DNA of 64,000 nt from Halovenus marina (lineage in GTDB: Archaea > Halobacteriota > Halobacteria > Halobacteriales > Haloarculaceae): assembly GCF_051414115.1 (NCBI RefSeq), contig NZ_JBLKNZ010000001.1, positions 2,914,001 to 2,978,000 of the forward strand, written 5' to 3'. The notes beneath the pieces are model-generated. The model did not search any database and was not told the origin of the DNA. It saw only the letters and a list, made by a program, of their open reading frames with translations. The position numbers were made by a program, and so were the translations under genes. Of this stretch, positions 20,405 through 29,302 are shown piece by piece (position 1 is the stretch's first letter; the number at the start of each line of letters is the position of its first letter).

Positions 20405-20627
20405 GGGGGTTCTCCTCACTCACACCATGGACTGTGGTGACCATATAAAGGGGTGAACGCTAGCGCGATTTCGGGTTATTTTTCTGATAGTCGCCAATCC
20501 AGAGGACATTTTAACTCGACTGCCGGGACGTTTTATTCGGATCGGTCGACTCTTTACGACGCTCTGAGGTTCGTCTAGACAATTTAATCTGCCGTCAAAG
20601 TCCGTTTCGTCGAATCCACCGCTGGCG

Positions 20628-23057
20628 TCAGGAGTCACTCACCCCGACCGTTCGCGTGTGGGTGATCGGAGACAGCGGCAGGTCCGGGAAGGCAACGTGA
20701 ACAGTGTAGGTCAACTCCTCGGCATCGCCGCCAAAGACGCCGACGGGAAGGGTGGTTTCACCAAGATAGGTCGACTTGCGGGTCATCTCGACGCCGTTGA
20801 CCGTCACCCACAGGCCCGCCCGTGCGTCGCCAGCGCTCGACCGAACCGTGATCTCACAGAGGTCACGTTCGTCGCGACCGATCGAATCCGGAAACGCGCC
20901 CCAGTCGACCTCGACGACCGGGAGTTCGGCGGCGCTTTCGGTGACCTGTCTGGCGACGCCGTCGGAGAGCCCTGCGGCAACGAGTTCGTCGACCGTGGCT
21001 CGTGCGACATCCTCGGGCGTCTGGTAGCCAGCGCTCGCGAGCGAACTCGCACGGGTCTGCCCGACGCCGTCGATTGCGGCCAGTCCGACGGCATCGGCGC
21101 TGATCGATGTCTCGACCCGGGCGATGACGCGACGGACCAGATTCGCCTCCGCGGCGGTCCCAAAGCGGTCGACGATGGCGCGCAGCGCACCGAGCAGTCG
21201 CAGAGCGTTCTGTCTGATGACCCACGCGTCGCTCCGCAGGGCCGCTGGAGTGGTGCCGGCCATGCTCGACCGACAGATTGCGAGCACCTTGCGGGACCCG
21301 GAATCGAGGTCAGTCCCGCGGTCACCGAGTACTGCCTCGACGGCGTCTTCCTCGTCAGACCGTGTCGTGACGCTGTCGAACTCCCCGGCGGTCGCGACCG
21401 CACCGAGAATATCCTCGGCCGTGAGTTGTTCGCGTTCGGCGCAGTCTGCGAACTGTCGTGCGGTGTCCAGCCGGAGATAGAACTCGGAGGCGAGACGGCC
21501 GAGCGGCGTCGGGTCGACCGAGAGACCGTCCATCTCGACGAAGCCGTTGTCGAGTAGCCACTCCAGCGTCTCCCCGACTCGGTCGCGGAGTTCGTCACCG
21601 GAGATGTAGTCGGCGGCACGCTGTGCGCGCACGAAGTAGAAAGTCTCTTCGAGCCAGTCCATCGCGTCGCTCACGTCGCCGACGGTGCCCAAGGCGATTT
21701 CGGCGTTGAGATGGTCCGCGAGGTCACCGGTCGGCGGGCCGGTTTCGGTCTGGGTCTGCTCTGCGAGGCGAGATTCGATCGGCTTGCCGTCCCGCAGGAG
21801 TTGCTCGTATCGGTCGAGGGTCTCGCCGTCACAGACGATCCACGCGTACCCGCGGTCGTCGTAGCCCGGGCGGCCCGCGCGGCCGAGCATCTGGAGCACG
21901 TCGAGCGGACTCATCTCGACTTCGCCTTCGAGCGGGTCGTGGCGACGGGTATCGCGGATGACGACACACCGCGCGGGCAGGTTGACCCCCCACGCGAGCG
22001 TCGACGTCGAGAAGAGAATCTGGATCTTCCCCTCGCGGAACCACTCCTCGATCAGATTGCGATCCTCGCGTGCGAGTCCGGCGTGATGGAAGCCCACCCC
22101 GTCGAGGACGGACTGTCTGAGCGTGTCATCGGAGAGTTGCTCCGCGGCGGTGTGAAAGTCGTAGTCACCTCGCGCACCGATGGGAATGTCACGCTCGGTG
22201 AGTTCGTCCCGAGCCTTCTTCGCGGCCTGCACAGTGTCCTGCCGGGAGGCGACGAAGACGAGCGCCTGCCCTTCCTCGCGGACGTGTGGTTCGACCAGAT
22301 CCAGCGCTCGGTAGAGGCGGCGGTACTTGTCGGCGAAGGCGTTCTCGCCGTGGGTGTAGGTCTCGACGGAGGCTTCGAGTGGCACCGGTCGAGCGGAGTC
22401 GTCGAAGGAAAACGTGGTCTCGTCGGTCGCGTCCAGCCACGCCGCAACGTCGTCGACGTTCGACATCGTGGCAGAGAGCGCGATCACACGTGGATCACAG
22501 AGTCGCCGGAGACGAGCGATGGTCACTTCAAGGACGCTCCCGCGGTGTTCGGAGTCGAGTAGATGCACCTCGTCGATGACACAGCAGTCCACGTCGGTCA
22601 CGAACGAATAGCGATGAGTGTCGTGTTTGCGCGTCGCGGAGTCGGCCTTCTCGGGAGTCATCACGAGAATGTCGGCGCGCTCTGCTCGCGCGGGGTTGAG
22701 GTCGCGTTCGCCGGTGACGACATACACCGAGTAGCCAAGATCCTCAAAGCGCTCCCACTCCTGTTCTTTCTCGGTGGTCAGCGCCCGAAGCGGGGCGAGA
22801 AAGAGCGCGGTTCCGCCCGCGGCAAGCGTTCGACAGATAGCCACCTCGGCAATTGCGGTCTTGCCGCTCGCAGTAGGCGCGCTCACGACGACGTTGTCCT
22901 GTGAGTCGAGCAGCGCCGGGAGCGTCGCCGTCTGCATGGCGTTGAACCGCTCGAAGGGAAACGCATCGGCGAATTCCGGAAGCACCTCGGCGACAGGAAG
23001 TTCGGTCTCCGTATCGGCACTGCGTGGCACGACCGAGAGGCAGAGTGCAACGCACAT
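20628..23057 (-). CDS. Ski2-like superfamily 2 helicase (Hel308/Brr2-like, with Sec63 module)
   Basis: A 809-residue ATP-dependent helicase. Motifs in order: Q-like FNAMQT (38-43), Walker A SAPTASGKT (about 59-67), DEVH, SATMSN, HHAGLAREDRNLIEEWF and LGRAGRPGYDDRG. A winged-helix and Sec63-type module follows (TPLGRLASEFYLRLDTARQF), then a helix-hairpin-helix (IDGVGQTRASSLASAGY) and a C-terminal Ig/FN3-like domain. Hel308 usually ends without that last domain, so the arrangement is closer to Brr2/ASCC3. Role in replication-fork repair or RNA remodelling is inferred. It is divergent from the next membrane gene. The N-terminal start is uncertain by about 15 residues. Confidence 0.88.
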   Translation of the reverse strand: MCVALCLSVVPRSADTETELPVAEVLPEFADAFPFERFNAMQTATLPALLDSQDNVVVSAPTASGKTAIAEVAICRTLAAGGTALFLAPLRALTTEKEQEWERFEDLGYSVYVVTGERDLNPARAERADILVMTPEKADSATRKHDTHRYSFVTDVDCCVIDEVHLLDSEHRGSVLEVTIARLRRLCDPRVIALSATMSNVDDVAAWLDATDETTFSFDDSARPVPLEASVETYTHGENAFADKYRRLYRALDLVEPHVREEGQALVFVASRQDTVQAAKKARDELTERDIPIGARGDYDFHTAAEQLSDDTLRQSVLDGVGFHHAGLAREDRNLIEEWFREGKIQILFSTSTLAWGVNLPARCVVIRDTRRHDPLEGEVEMSPLDVLQMLGRAGRPGYDDRGYAWIVCDGETLDRYEQLLRDGKPIESRLAEQTQTETGPPTGDLADHLNAEIALGTVGDVSDAMDWLEETFYFVRAQRAADYISGDELRDRVGETLEWLLDNGFVEMDGLSVDPTPLGRLASEFYLRLDTARQFADCAEREQLTAEDILGAVATAGEFDSVTTRSDEEDAVEAVLGDRGTDLDSGSRKVLAICRSSMAGTTPAALRSDAWVIRQNALRLLGALRAIVDRFGTAAEANLVRRVIARVETSISADAVGLAAIDGVGQTRASSLASAGYQTPEDVARATVDELVAAGLSDGVARQVTESAAELPVVEVDWGAFPDSIGRDERDLCEITVRSSAGDARAGLWVTVNGVEMTRKSTYLGETTLPVGVFGGDAEELTYTVHVAFPDLPLSPITHTRTVGVSDS

Positions 23058-23169
23058 AGGCGTTTCCTTCGTTGTCCGAGTGACAGCGAATCCGCCACAG
23101 AGCGCACGCAGACACGGGGACGGGCGACAGACAGTAGAGTTAAGTAGAAACTGCCAAACACTAGCCCAG

Positions 23170-23622
23170 ATGGCCGAGAACTGGTATCCACACGCGGACG
23201 ATATCGACAGGCGCTATGTGGGGAGACAGGTGCTCGCCCCGGCGGCCGCGGCGCTGGTCGCGATGGGGGTCGGATTCGGTGTCGTCGCCGGGCTGATCTT
23301 CGTCGCAGAAGGATTCTTGCTCACGAACATCGTCACACAGGTCGCGGGCCTCGCGCTGATGTACGTCGTCCCGCACTTCGTCGTCGGCGTTCTCGCGGGG
23401 CGTCGTCTCGGGTTCGATATCGCGCCAGCGATTGCGGCCGGAATCGCCCCGGTAGTCTTCGCCACGCTGATGTTCGCCGTTTTCGGCGGCCCAATCTCGA
23501 CGGCGGTGCAGACGCCGACGGTCACGATTCTGGCGATGCTCGTCTGGACGCTCGTCTTCGCGCTGGGGCTGTTTGCCGGGTCGAAGCGTGACGGCGAGCT
23601 ATCGATTCCACTGCGTTCGTAA
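23170..23622 (+). CDS. Four-helix membrane protein
   Basis: A 150-residue protein with four hydrophobic helices after a short soluble start (MAENWYPHADDIDRRYVGRQ). I recognise no family. A TATA-like AGTTAAGTA (23138-23146) lies about 27 bases upstream of the ATG, indicating a leaderless transcript; this decides the start against the longer open frame from 22774. It is divergent from the helicase gene and convergent with the sugar dehydrogenase homologue. Confidence 0.75.
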   Translation: MAENWYPHADDIDRRYVGRQVLAPAAAALVAMGVGFGVVAGLIFVAEGFLLTNIVTQVAGLALMYVVPHFVVGVLAGRRLGFDIAPAIAAGIAPVVFATLMFAVFGGPISTAVQTPTVTILAMLVWTLVFALGLFAGSKRDGELSIPLRS

Positions 23623-23648
23623 CGGTCTGGGTCACCAGACTGCGGTGG

Positions 23649-25007
23649 TCAGGCTGGCTCGGTGATCTTCTGGACGACACCGGAGCCCTGCTCGAACTGC
23701 GTCGAGAGGGTGTAGACCTCGCCGTCGGGGTCACGGGCGAAGGAGAGCAGTTGTCCGTTGAGCCGGTCGTTCTCCCGGTCTGGGACGGGGAGTTCGACGA
23801 TCGGCCACGGCTTCGAGGCGTCGCCCGGATCCTCGGTCGCGAAGATCGGTACTTGCGGGATCCCATCGCCGAAGATGTACTTGCCCTGGAGCGAGGGGGC
23901 TTCGGTGCCGCGGTAGACGTAGCCGCCGGTGACGAAGCGAGCGCCGGTGCGGCGGTACTCGACGATGGGATCGTTGAAGGGGCCGCTGACGCCCTCAGGT
24001 GTGGGACAGACCTTCCGCGGGGAGAGCCGATTGGTCTGTGCGACCCACGTCTTCGGATTGAGAAACTGCAGCGGGTTGTCTCCCAGTGTCTGCCCGAGCG
24101 GCACCGGCGGCGAACAGGAAGACCCCTCAGTGATCGGCCAGCCGCAGTTGTCGCCGTTTTCGACGATGTAGACCGACTCGCGGACGTGTTCGCCGACATC
24201 ACCGACGAACAGACGGCCCTCGTCGAAGGAGATTCGGTAGGGGTTGCGCAACCCCCAGGCGAAGTACTCGTCGCGTCCCTCCCGTCCGACGAGCGGGTTG
24301 TCATCGGGAATCCCGTAGGGGCGACCGTCGGAGGGGTTGTCAACATCGAGGCGGAGGATACCACCGAGCAGATTGTCCGTGTTCTGAGCTTCCTGTCCCT
24401 GGTCGTACCACCACGACCAGCCCTCGGCCCCGAGGTCGGTGCGTCGACCGTCGCCCATCGATGCGTACAGGTAGCCATCCGGACCGAACGCCAGGTCGCC
24501 AGCGTTGTGAACCGCGCCGGGTTCCGGGATTTCGAGAAGGATCTGCTCCGAGTCGGGGACGAACCCGTCCTCGGCAACCTCGAACGACGACAGGACGGCC
24601 GTGTGGGAGTAGCCCTCGGGCATCCCGTCGCGAAGCGGCGCGCTGTAGCGGAGATACACCCTGCGGTTCTCGGTGAAGTTCGGGTGATGTGCGATTCCGA
24701 GCAGCCCACGCTCTCCGGCGAGTTCGGCCATTCGGTCGCTCAGATCGGCAAATAGCCCCGGCGACGCGCCCGCTTCGGCCTGACGAAGGATCTGTCCAGT
24801 TCGCTCACAGACGAGACGATCACCGGTCGGGAGAAAGGTCATCGTGGTCGGAAAGGTGAGTCCCTCGATGACGGGTTCGAGAGCGATTTCGGGACCCGTA
24901 CCACGCGAACTCTCCTGTTCAGCCTCGATCGTACAGCCAGCTAGACCGCCCGTGGCCGCCGCTGCGGTAAGCGCGAGAAATCGGCGGCGGTTGGTCTGAC
25001 GTGCCAC
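23649..25007 (-). CDS. PQQ-dependent aldose dehydrogenase-like Tat lipoprotein
   Basis: A 452-residue exported protein. The N-terminus has a twin-arginine signal with lipobox (TNRRRFLALTAAAATGGLAGC), so it is folded before export and lipid-anchored at Cys. The body is a six-bladed glucose/sorbosone dehydrogenase beta-propeller, with TFLPTGDRLVCERTGQI, GLLGIAHHPNF, and HNAGDLAFGPDGYLYASMGDG. Soluble glucose dehydrogenases of this family oxidise aldoses using PQQ; whether this one uses PQQ cannot be told. GTG 25007 is chosen because a GGTATATC TATA element lies about 30 bases upstream. Confidence 0.88.
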   Translation of the reverse strand: MARQTNRRRFLALTAAAATGGLAGCTIEAEQESSRGTGPEIALEPVIEGLTFPTTMTFLPTGDRLVCERTGQILRQAEAGASPGLFADLSDRMAELAGERGLLGIAHHPNFTENRRVYLRYSAPLRDGMPEGYSHTAVLSSFEVAEDGFVPDSEQILLEIPEPGAVHNAGDLAFGPDGYLYASMGDGRRTDLGAEGWSWWYDQGQEAQNTDNLLGGILRLDVDNPSDGRPYGIPDDNPLVGREGRDEYFAWGLRNPYRISFDEGRLFVGDVGEHVRESVYIVENGDNCGWPITEGSSCSPPVPLGQTLGDNPLQFLNPKTWVAQTNRLSPRKVCPTPEGVSGPFNDPIVEYRRTGARFVTGGYVYRGTEAPSLQGKYIFGDGIPQVPIFATEDPGDASKPWPIVELPVPDRENDRLNGQLLSFARDPDGEVYTLSTQFEQGSGVVQKITEPA

Positions 25008-25155
25008 AACGTGCGCATCTTGGCCGACATCGTGATATACCTTTTTGACTCCGATCGCGTGACGACACTGTGGGTGATGACGCATACAGCCAGCAGTATC
25101 ACGACCCGAACGGCAGTCGAAACGTTGATTCCGAACGCCCCCATCCCCCAACGCG

Positions 25156-26448
25156 ATGGGATTGCAGTTACGTGACCGACTCGGTCGACACCCTCCCGAG
25201 CGGTTCGTGCTCGCCTTCGGGTTGCTGGTCGGGTTCGGGACGATCATCGCACTCGTCCTCTGGTATCCAGAGGGTCACGAAATCGACTTTCACGCCTACT
25301 ACTTTACCGGGCGAAAGATCATCGCCGGTGAGCCGTTCGTCGGGTGGGCGATCACGGAGGGGACTTTTCTGGTGGAGAAAGGCTACGTGTACGCACCGAT
25401 CACGGCACCGCTGTTCGTGCCCTACGGGCTCTTCGGAGACTGGCGTATCCCCTTCGTCATCCACACTGCCATCCTCCTCGGGGTGTTCTACCTGATCGGA
25501 CACATTAGCGTCCGGTACATCGAGAGTCAGGGTCACGAAGTCGCACGCGTCGATCGGTGGCTCATTATCGGCTTCTGTCTGTTCTCCGGGCCCTCCGTAC
25601 TGGGGCTGTATCGGGGCAACGTCGACCCGGCAGTCGTGTTGCTGATCGCGGTGGGCTTTCTCACGGTCGAACGCAGCCGGGAGCTAACCGGCGGCGCGCT
25701 GTGGGCGATCGCGTCGCTCTTCAAGTTCTTCCCCGCATTTCTCGGCGTCTGGCTGCTGTACCGACGGCAGTACCGGGCGGTCGCGTCCGCGCTCGTCGTC
25801 GGGGGCGGGGCGATGGTCTTGAGCGTCCTCGTCTTTGGGCTCGACACCAACATCGACTTCGTCGAGTTCATCCTCTCGGACCGGAGCCGCGAGGGTGAGT
25901 TCGTCGGTGGACTCAATCCGGAACTCCAGTACATCACCGTTCGACGGCCGCTCTCGCAGATCCTTCCCCTGACCGGCAATCAACTCTCTGTCGTGTCGGT
26001 CATCCTGCTCTCGCCGGTGGTGCTGTACCTGTATCAGAACGTCCAGAGCGAACTCGATCGCCTTATCGCCTTCTTCGGGACGCTGGTGGTCTTTCTGATC
26101 ACGGTGATCCCGCTGACAGCGGGGTACGTGGTCTACCTGCTCTTCCCGCTCGTGTCGCTCGTCTACCTCGTCGACCACCGCCGGACGAAGGCGTGCTTTC
26201 TCGCCGCGCTGGTGTTGATCCACGTCCCGATTTACCCACAGCACGTCGAGGCCGGGTTCGAGACGCTCGGCATCGCATCGGGCGCGGGGGCCGTGGTGCT
26301 TGACCTCATCCGGGGCGGGATGGCCTTCACGTCCGTGCCGCTGTGGGCGTTCCTGTTCGTGCTGGCTGGCTGTGTCCTGTACGTCCGGTCTGACGTCGAA
26401 CCAGATACCGACGCTGACGAACAGATCGCAGAGCGGTCGCTGTTCTGA
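25156..26448 (+). CDS. GT87/DUF2029-type polytopic glycosyltransferase
   Basis: A 430-residue membrane protein with roughly ten hydrophobic segments. The first loop has the family pattern EIDFHAYYFTGRKIIAGEP with acidic residues after the first helix, followed later by YRGNVDPAVVLLIAVGF and SLFKFFPAFLGVWLLYRR. GT87 members are lipid-phosphate-sugar-dependent mannosyl or arabinosyl transferases acting on the outer face of the membrane. Substrate here is unknown; S-layer or lipid glycosylation is plausible. It starts 148 bases from the divergent sugar dehydrogenase gene. Confidence 0.82.
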   Translation: MGLQLRDRLGRHPPERFVLAFGLLVGFGTIIALVLWYPEGHEIDFHAYYFTGRKIIAGEPFVGWAITEGTFLVEKGYVYAPITAPLFVPYGLFGDWRIPFVIHTAILLGVFYLIGHISVRYIESQGHEVARVDRWLIIGFCLFSGPSVLGLYRGNVDPAVVLLIAVGFLTVERSRELTGGALWAIASLFKFFPAFLGVWLLYRRQYRAVASALVVGGGAMVLSVLVFGLDTNIDFVEFILSDRSREGEFVGGLNPELQYITVRRPLSQILPLTGNQLSVVSVILLSPVVLYLYQNVQSELDRLIAFFGTLVVFLITVIPLTAGYVVYLLFPLVSLVYLVDHRRTKACFLAALVLIHVPIYPQHVEAGFETLGIASGAGAVVLDLIRGGMAFTSVPLWAFLFVLAGCVLYVRSDVEPDTDADEQIAERSLF

Positions 26449-26482
26449 GAGAGTTCCACAAATCAGCTCGACCCGACAGGCG

Positions 26483-28171
26483 TCAGTTCACTCGTCGAAC
26501 CGCAAGCACGACACCGACGACGAGCGCAACGAAGGCGAGTCCGAGCGTGAATCCAGCCCCATCTTCGTCGGCAGAGTCTGTCGCATCGCCAGTCCCGCTA
26601 TCGTCGGCCGTCCCGTCAGCACCACCATCGTCGGCCGCGTCGTCGTCAGTCGAACCGTCGTCACCCGCCGATAATGACGGAGCATCCGTGTCGATATCCG
26701 ACAGGGCAGCGAGGGTCGGCGCGTTGACGACTCGGACGGTGTCGCCGTTCTGTGTGACCCAAAACGCGTCGCCAAATGCCTCCTCGTCCGGGATGCGATA
26801 GACTGTCTGTGAACCGTCCACGCTCGTCGCGCCGTTGACCGAGAGGAGTTCGAGCCACGCCTCGCGGAACTCGGTCGCGTCTGCCTCTGAGTCCCAGACG
26901 AGTTTGTAGACGTACCCGGTCTCGTTGGTCTCGGCGGAGTCGTCGGTGACGTAGGGGACGAGTTTGTCGCCGTCCCAGCCTGCAGTCGCCTCGTTCTCGT
27001 AGAGGTACGGTTCGATCTGGTCGAGCTGTCCCCCATCGATATTGAGGTGATCTCTCCGAGGGATGATCGGTTCTTTCCCTGCAACACTTGGGTACCACAG
27101 CGCGGTGTACAGCCCCGCTTCACCGAACTGTGCGAAGGAGACGCTGTTTGCCGAGTTCGACCCGTTCAGTTCCAGTTGGCGCCACGGATCTGAACTCGTA
27201 TCCTCGATGCTGACGTTCGTCGGCTCGTCAGAATCGTACGTTTCGGGATGGATCGTCTGCTCGGTGCTCGCTGGCGGGTCCTCGTATATCTCGTTGACAG
27301 CCTCCCAACCCTCCGTCTGGTGGATCTCCTGGACGAACGCGGGCCCGCTGCTGTAGGGTTGCAAGAACAGTTGATACAGGCCGAGGTGCGGGTCAAAGCC
27401 CGCCGGTGCACCGCCGCTCTCCGAGAGCAGGCAACTGCCCTCCCAGACACCCTGCGTACACTCGATGTTGTACAGGTGGTCCACGTAGTTGCCGTCACCC
27501 TCGGTGATCCCGTCTCTGGCGTTGTGGAGTTCTCGCGTCGTCTGGTTGTACGCCGAGATGTTGTACCGCTGGTCCTGAAGCGCGTGGAACAGCTCCTGTG
27601 AGAGAGTGATCTCGTCGAGTTTCGGCGTCGTGCCGTTGTTCGAGATGATCTTGATCGCCTCAGATTCGGGGTCGTAGAATCCGGCCACGCCGCCACCTTG
27701 ATTGGCACGCTGTGCGGCGACCGAACTCTCATTCTCGCCGACCATGAACAGCGCCTCGTACTTCGTGTTGTGGAGGAGACGGTCTGACTCGGTGAGGTTG
27801 GCGTACTGCGATTCGAGTTGGGCTGTAAACGCCGAGCGAGTGATGATTTCGACTGGCGGCGTCTCCGCGAACTCGATACCACGGACGTACTCGACGCGGG
27901 CCATCGAGCGGGCGACGACCGCGTCCAGTTCGGCGTCGTTCAATCCGTCGTCGGGCGTCACGTCGACCGATTCGTTGTGCCAGTAGCCGTTCTCCCAGCC
28001 AAGCCGGTCCGATTCGGGGTCCGGCGGCGCGTCCGTCTGCTGGAGTGCAGTCGCGTTCGCCGAGTCCGTGGGCTGGGCACCCGAACCGAACTGGGCACCG
28101 AGACCGACAGCCGGGACGCTCGCGACCAGTGCAAGTATCACAGCGAGGGACAGCCAGCGGCGAGACAGCAT
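26483..28171 (-). CDS. Hvo_1808-family surface protein with degenerate metalloprotease motif
   Basis: A 562-residue exported protein: Sec-type signal (residues 1-25), a large ectodomain with several NxS/T sequons, an acidic Asp/Ala/Gly-rich stalk near the C-terminus, and a final hydrophobic helix followed by RRVN. That end resembles archaeosortase-processed PGF-CTERM tails, but the tripeptide reads AGF. Around 192-200 it has QELFHALQD, which lines up with the HExxH-ALQDQ zinc site of related proteins with the first His replaced by Gln; EGDG at 224 would be the third-ligand site. It is probably catalytically dead or weak. Function unknown. Confidence 0.8.
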   Translation of the reverse strand: MLSRRWLSLAVILALVASVPAVGLGAQFGSGAQPTDSANATALQQTDAPPDPESDRLGWENGYWHNESVDVTPDDGLNDAELDAVVARSMARVEYVRGIEFAETPPVEIITRSAFTAQLESQYANLTESDRLLHNTKYEALFMVGENESSVAAQRANQGGGVAGFYDPESEAIKIISNNGTTPKLDEITLSQELFHALQDQRYNISAYNQTTRELHNARDGITEGDGNYVDHLYNIECTQGVWEGSCLLSESGGAPAGFDPHLGLYQLFLQPYSSGPAFVQEIHQTEGWEAVNEIYEDPPASTEQTIHPETYDSDEPTNVSIEDTSSDPWRQLELNGSNSANSVSFAQFGEAGLYTALWYPSVAGKEPIIPRRDHLNIDGGQLDQIEPYLYENEATAGWDGDKLVPYVTDDSAETNETGYVYKLVWDSEADATEFREAWLELLSVNGATSVDGSQTVYRIPDEEAFGDAFWVTQNGDTVRVVNAPTLAALSDIDTDAPSLSAGDDGSTDDDAADDGGADGTADDSGTGDATDSADEDGAGFTLGLAFVALVVGVVLAVRRVN

Positions 28172-28264
28172 GGTACTGCCATTATCGGTCGTGCGGGAAA
28201 TATTGTTTCGAAAGTGAACGTGCGAGCGGCCAGCTTTTAGTCCGTTCGCGCAAAGCACTCGCTA

Positions 28265-29239
28265 ATGAGTCGCGCCCGGAAGCCGGAGTGGTTGAAGACG
28301 CCGCCGCCGTCGGGAGAGCGGTTCACCGAGATCAAGGAGACGCTCCGCGAACACGACCTCAACACGGTCTGTGAAGAGGCGAACTGCCCGAATCTCGGGG
28401 AGTGCTGGTCGGGAGGGCGAAACGCCGCTCCGGGCACGGAGAGGACAGACGCTACCGAGGAAGGCCACGGTCCCGGGACGGCCACGTTCATGCTGCTGGG
28501 GGACCGGTGTTCACGGGGCTGTAACTTCTGTGACGTGGAAACCGGTGGGGTGAAGCCGCTCGACCCCGAGGAACCCGAAAACGTCGCAGACGCAGTCGCG
28601 ACGATCGGTCTCGACTACGTCGTGCTTACTTCGGTCGACCGCGACGACCTGTCCGACCAGGGCGCGGGCCAGTTCGCACGAACCATCGAGGCGATCAAGC
28701 AACGGAACGAGGATATTCTGGTCGAGGCGCTGATCCCGGACTTTCAGGGCGACGCGGCACTGGTCGACCGGATCATCGCGGCTGGGCCGGACGTGATCGC
28801 ACACAACGTCGAGACGGTCGACCGTCTCCAGTGGCCGGTGCGCGACCGCAGAGCGGGCTACGAGCAGTCGCTGTCCGTGCTCAGACGGATCGCCAGGGAG
28901 AGCGACGCCTACGCGAAGACGAGCCTGATGCTCGGCGTCGGCGAGTACGACCACGAGGTGTACGAGACGCTCCGGGACCTGCGCGCTGTCGGCGTCGACA
29001 TCGTCACCCTCGGGCAGTATCTCCAGCCATCCCGTTCCCATCTAGAGGTCAGCGAGTACGTCCACCCGGACGCCTTCGAGACGTGGCGACGCGTCGCCGA
29101 GGACGAACTCGACTTCCAGTACTGCGCCAGCGGCCCGCTCGTTCGCTCGTCGTACCGCGCTGGCGAACTGTTCGTCGAGGCAGTGCAGGCCGGTGAGGAC
29201 GTGGGGCAGGCCCGTGCGCTGGCCCGGGGAAGTGACTAG
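28265..29239 (+). CDS. lipA: Lipoyl synthase
   Basis: A 324-residue radical-SAM enzyme that inserts two sulfurs into octanoyl-protein to make lipoyl groups. Both iron-sulfur sites are complete: the auxiliary CX4CX5C at Cys36, Cys41, Cys47 (CEEANCPNLGEC) and the radical-SAM CX3CX2C at Cys82, Cys86, Cys89 (RCSRGCNFC). A short insert (residues 50-70) precedes the second motif. It is followed 63 bases later by the lipoamide dehydrogenase gene, consistent with a lipoate-dependent 2-oxoacid dehydrogenase or glycine cleavage function. Confidence 0.96.
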   Translation: MSRARKPEWLKTPPPSGERFTEIKETLREHDLNTVCEEANCPNLGECWSGGRNAAPGTERTDATEEGHGPGTATFMLLGDRCSRGCNFCDVETGGVKPLDPEEPENVADAVATIGLDYVVLTSVDRDDLSDQGAGQFARTIEAIKQRNEDILVEALIPDFQGDAALVDRIIAAGPDVIAHNVETVDRLQWPVRDRRAGYEQSLSVLRRIARESDAYAKTSLMLGVGEYDHEVYETLRDLRAVGVDIVTLGQYLQPSRSHLEVSEYVHPDAFETWRRVAEDELDFQYCASGPLVRSSYRAGELFVEAVQAGEDVGQARALARGSD

Positions 29240-29302
29240 AGACTGTGGACGAGGTTCAGGGGGCAGCGATGGTTTGAGGGCGGTGGCCCCCGACCGGTCT
29301 GT

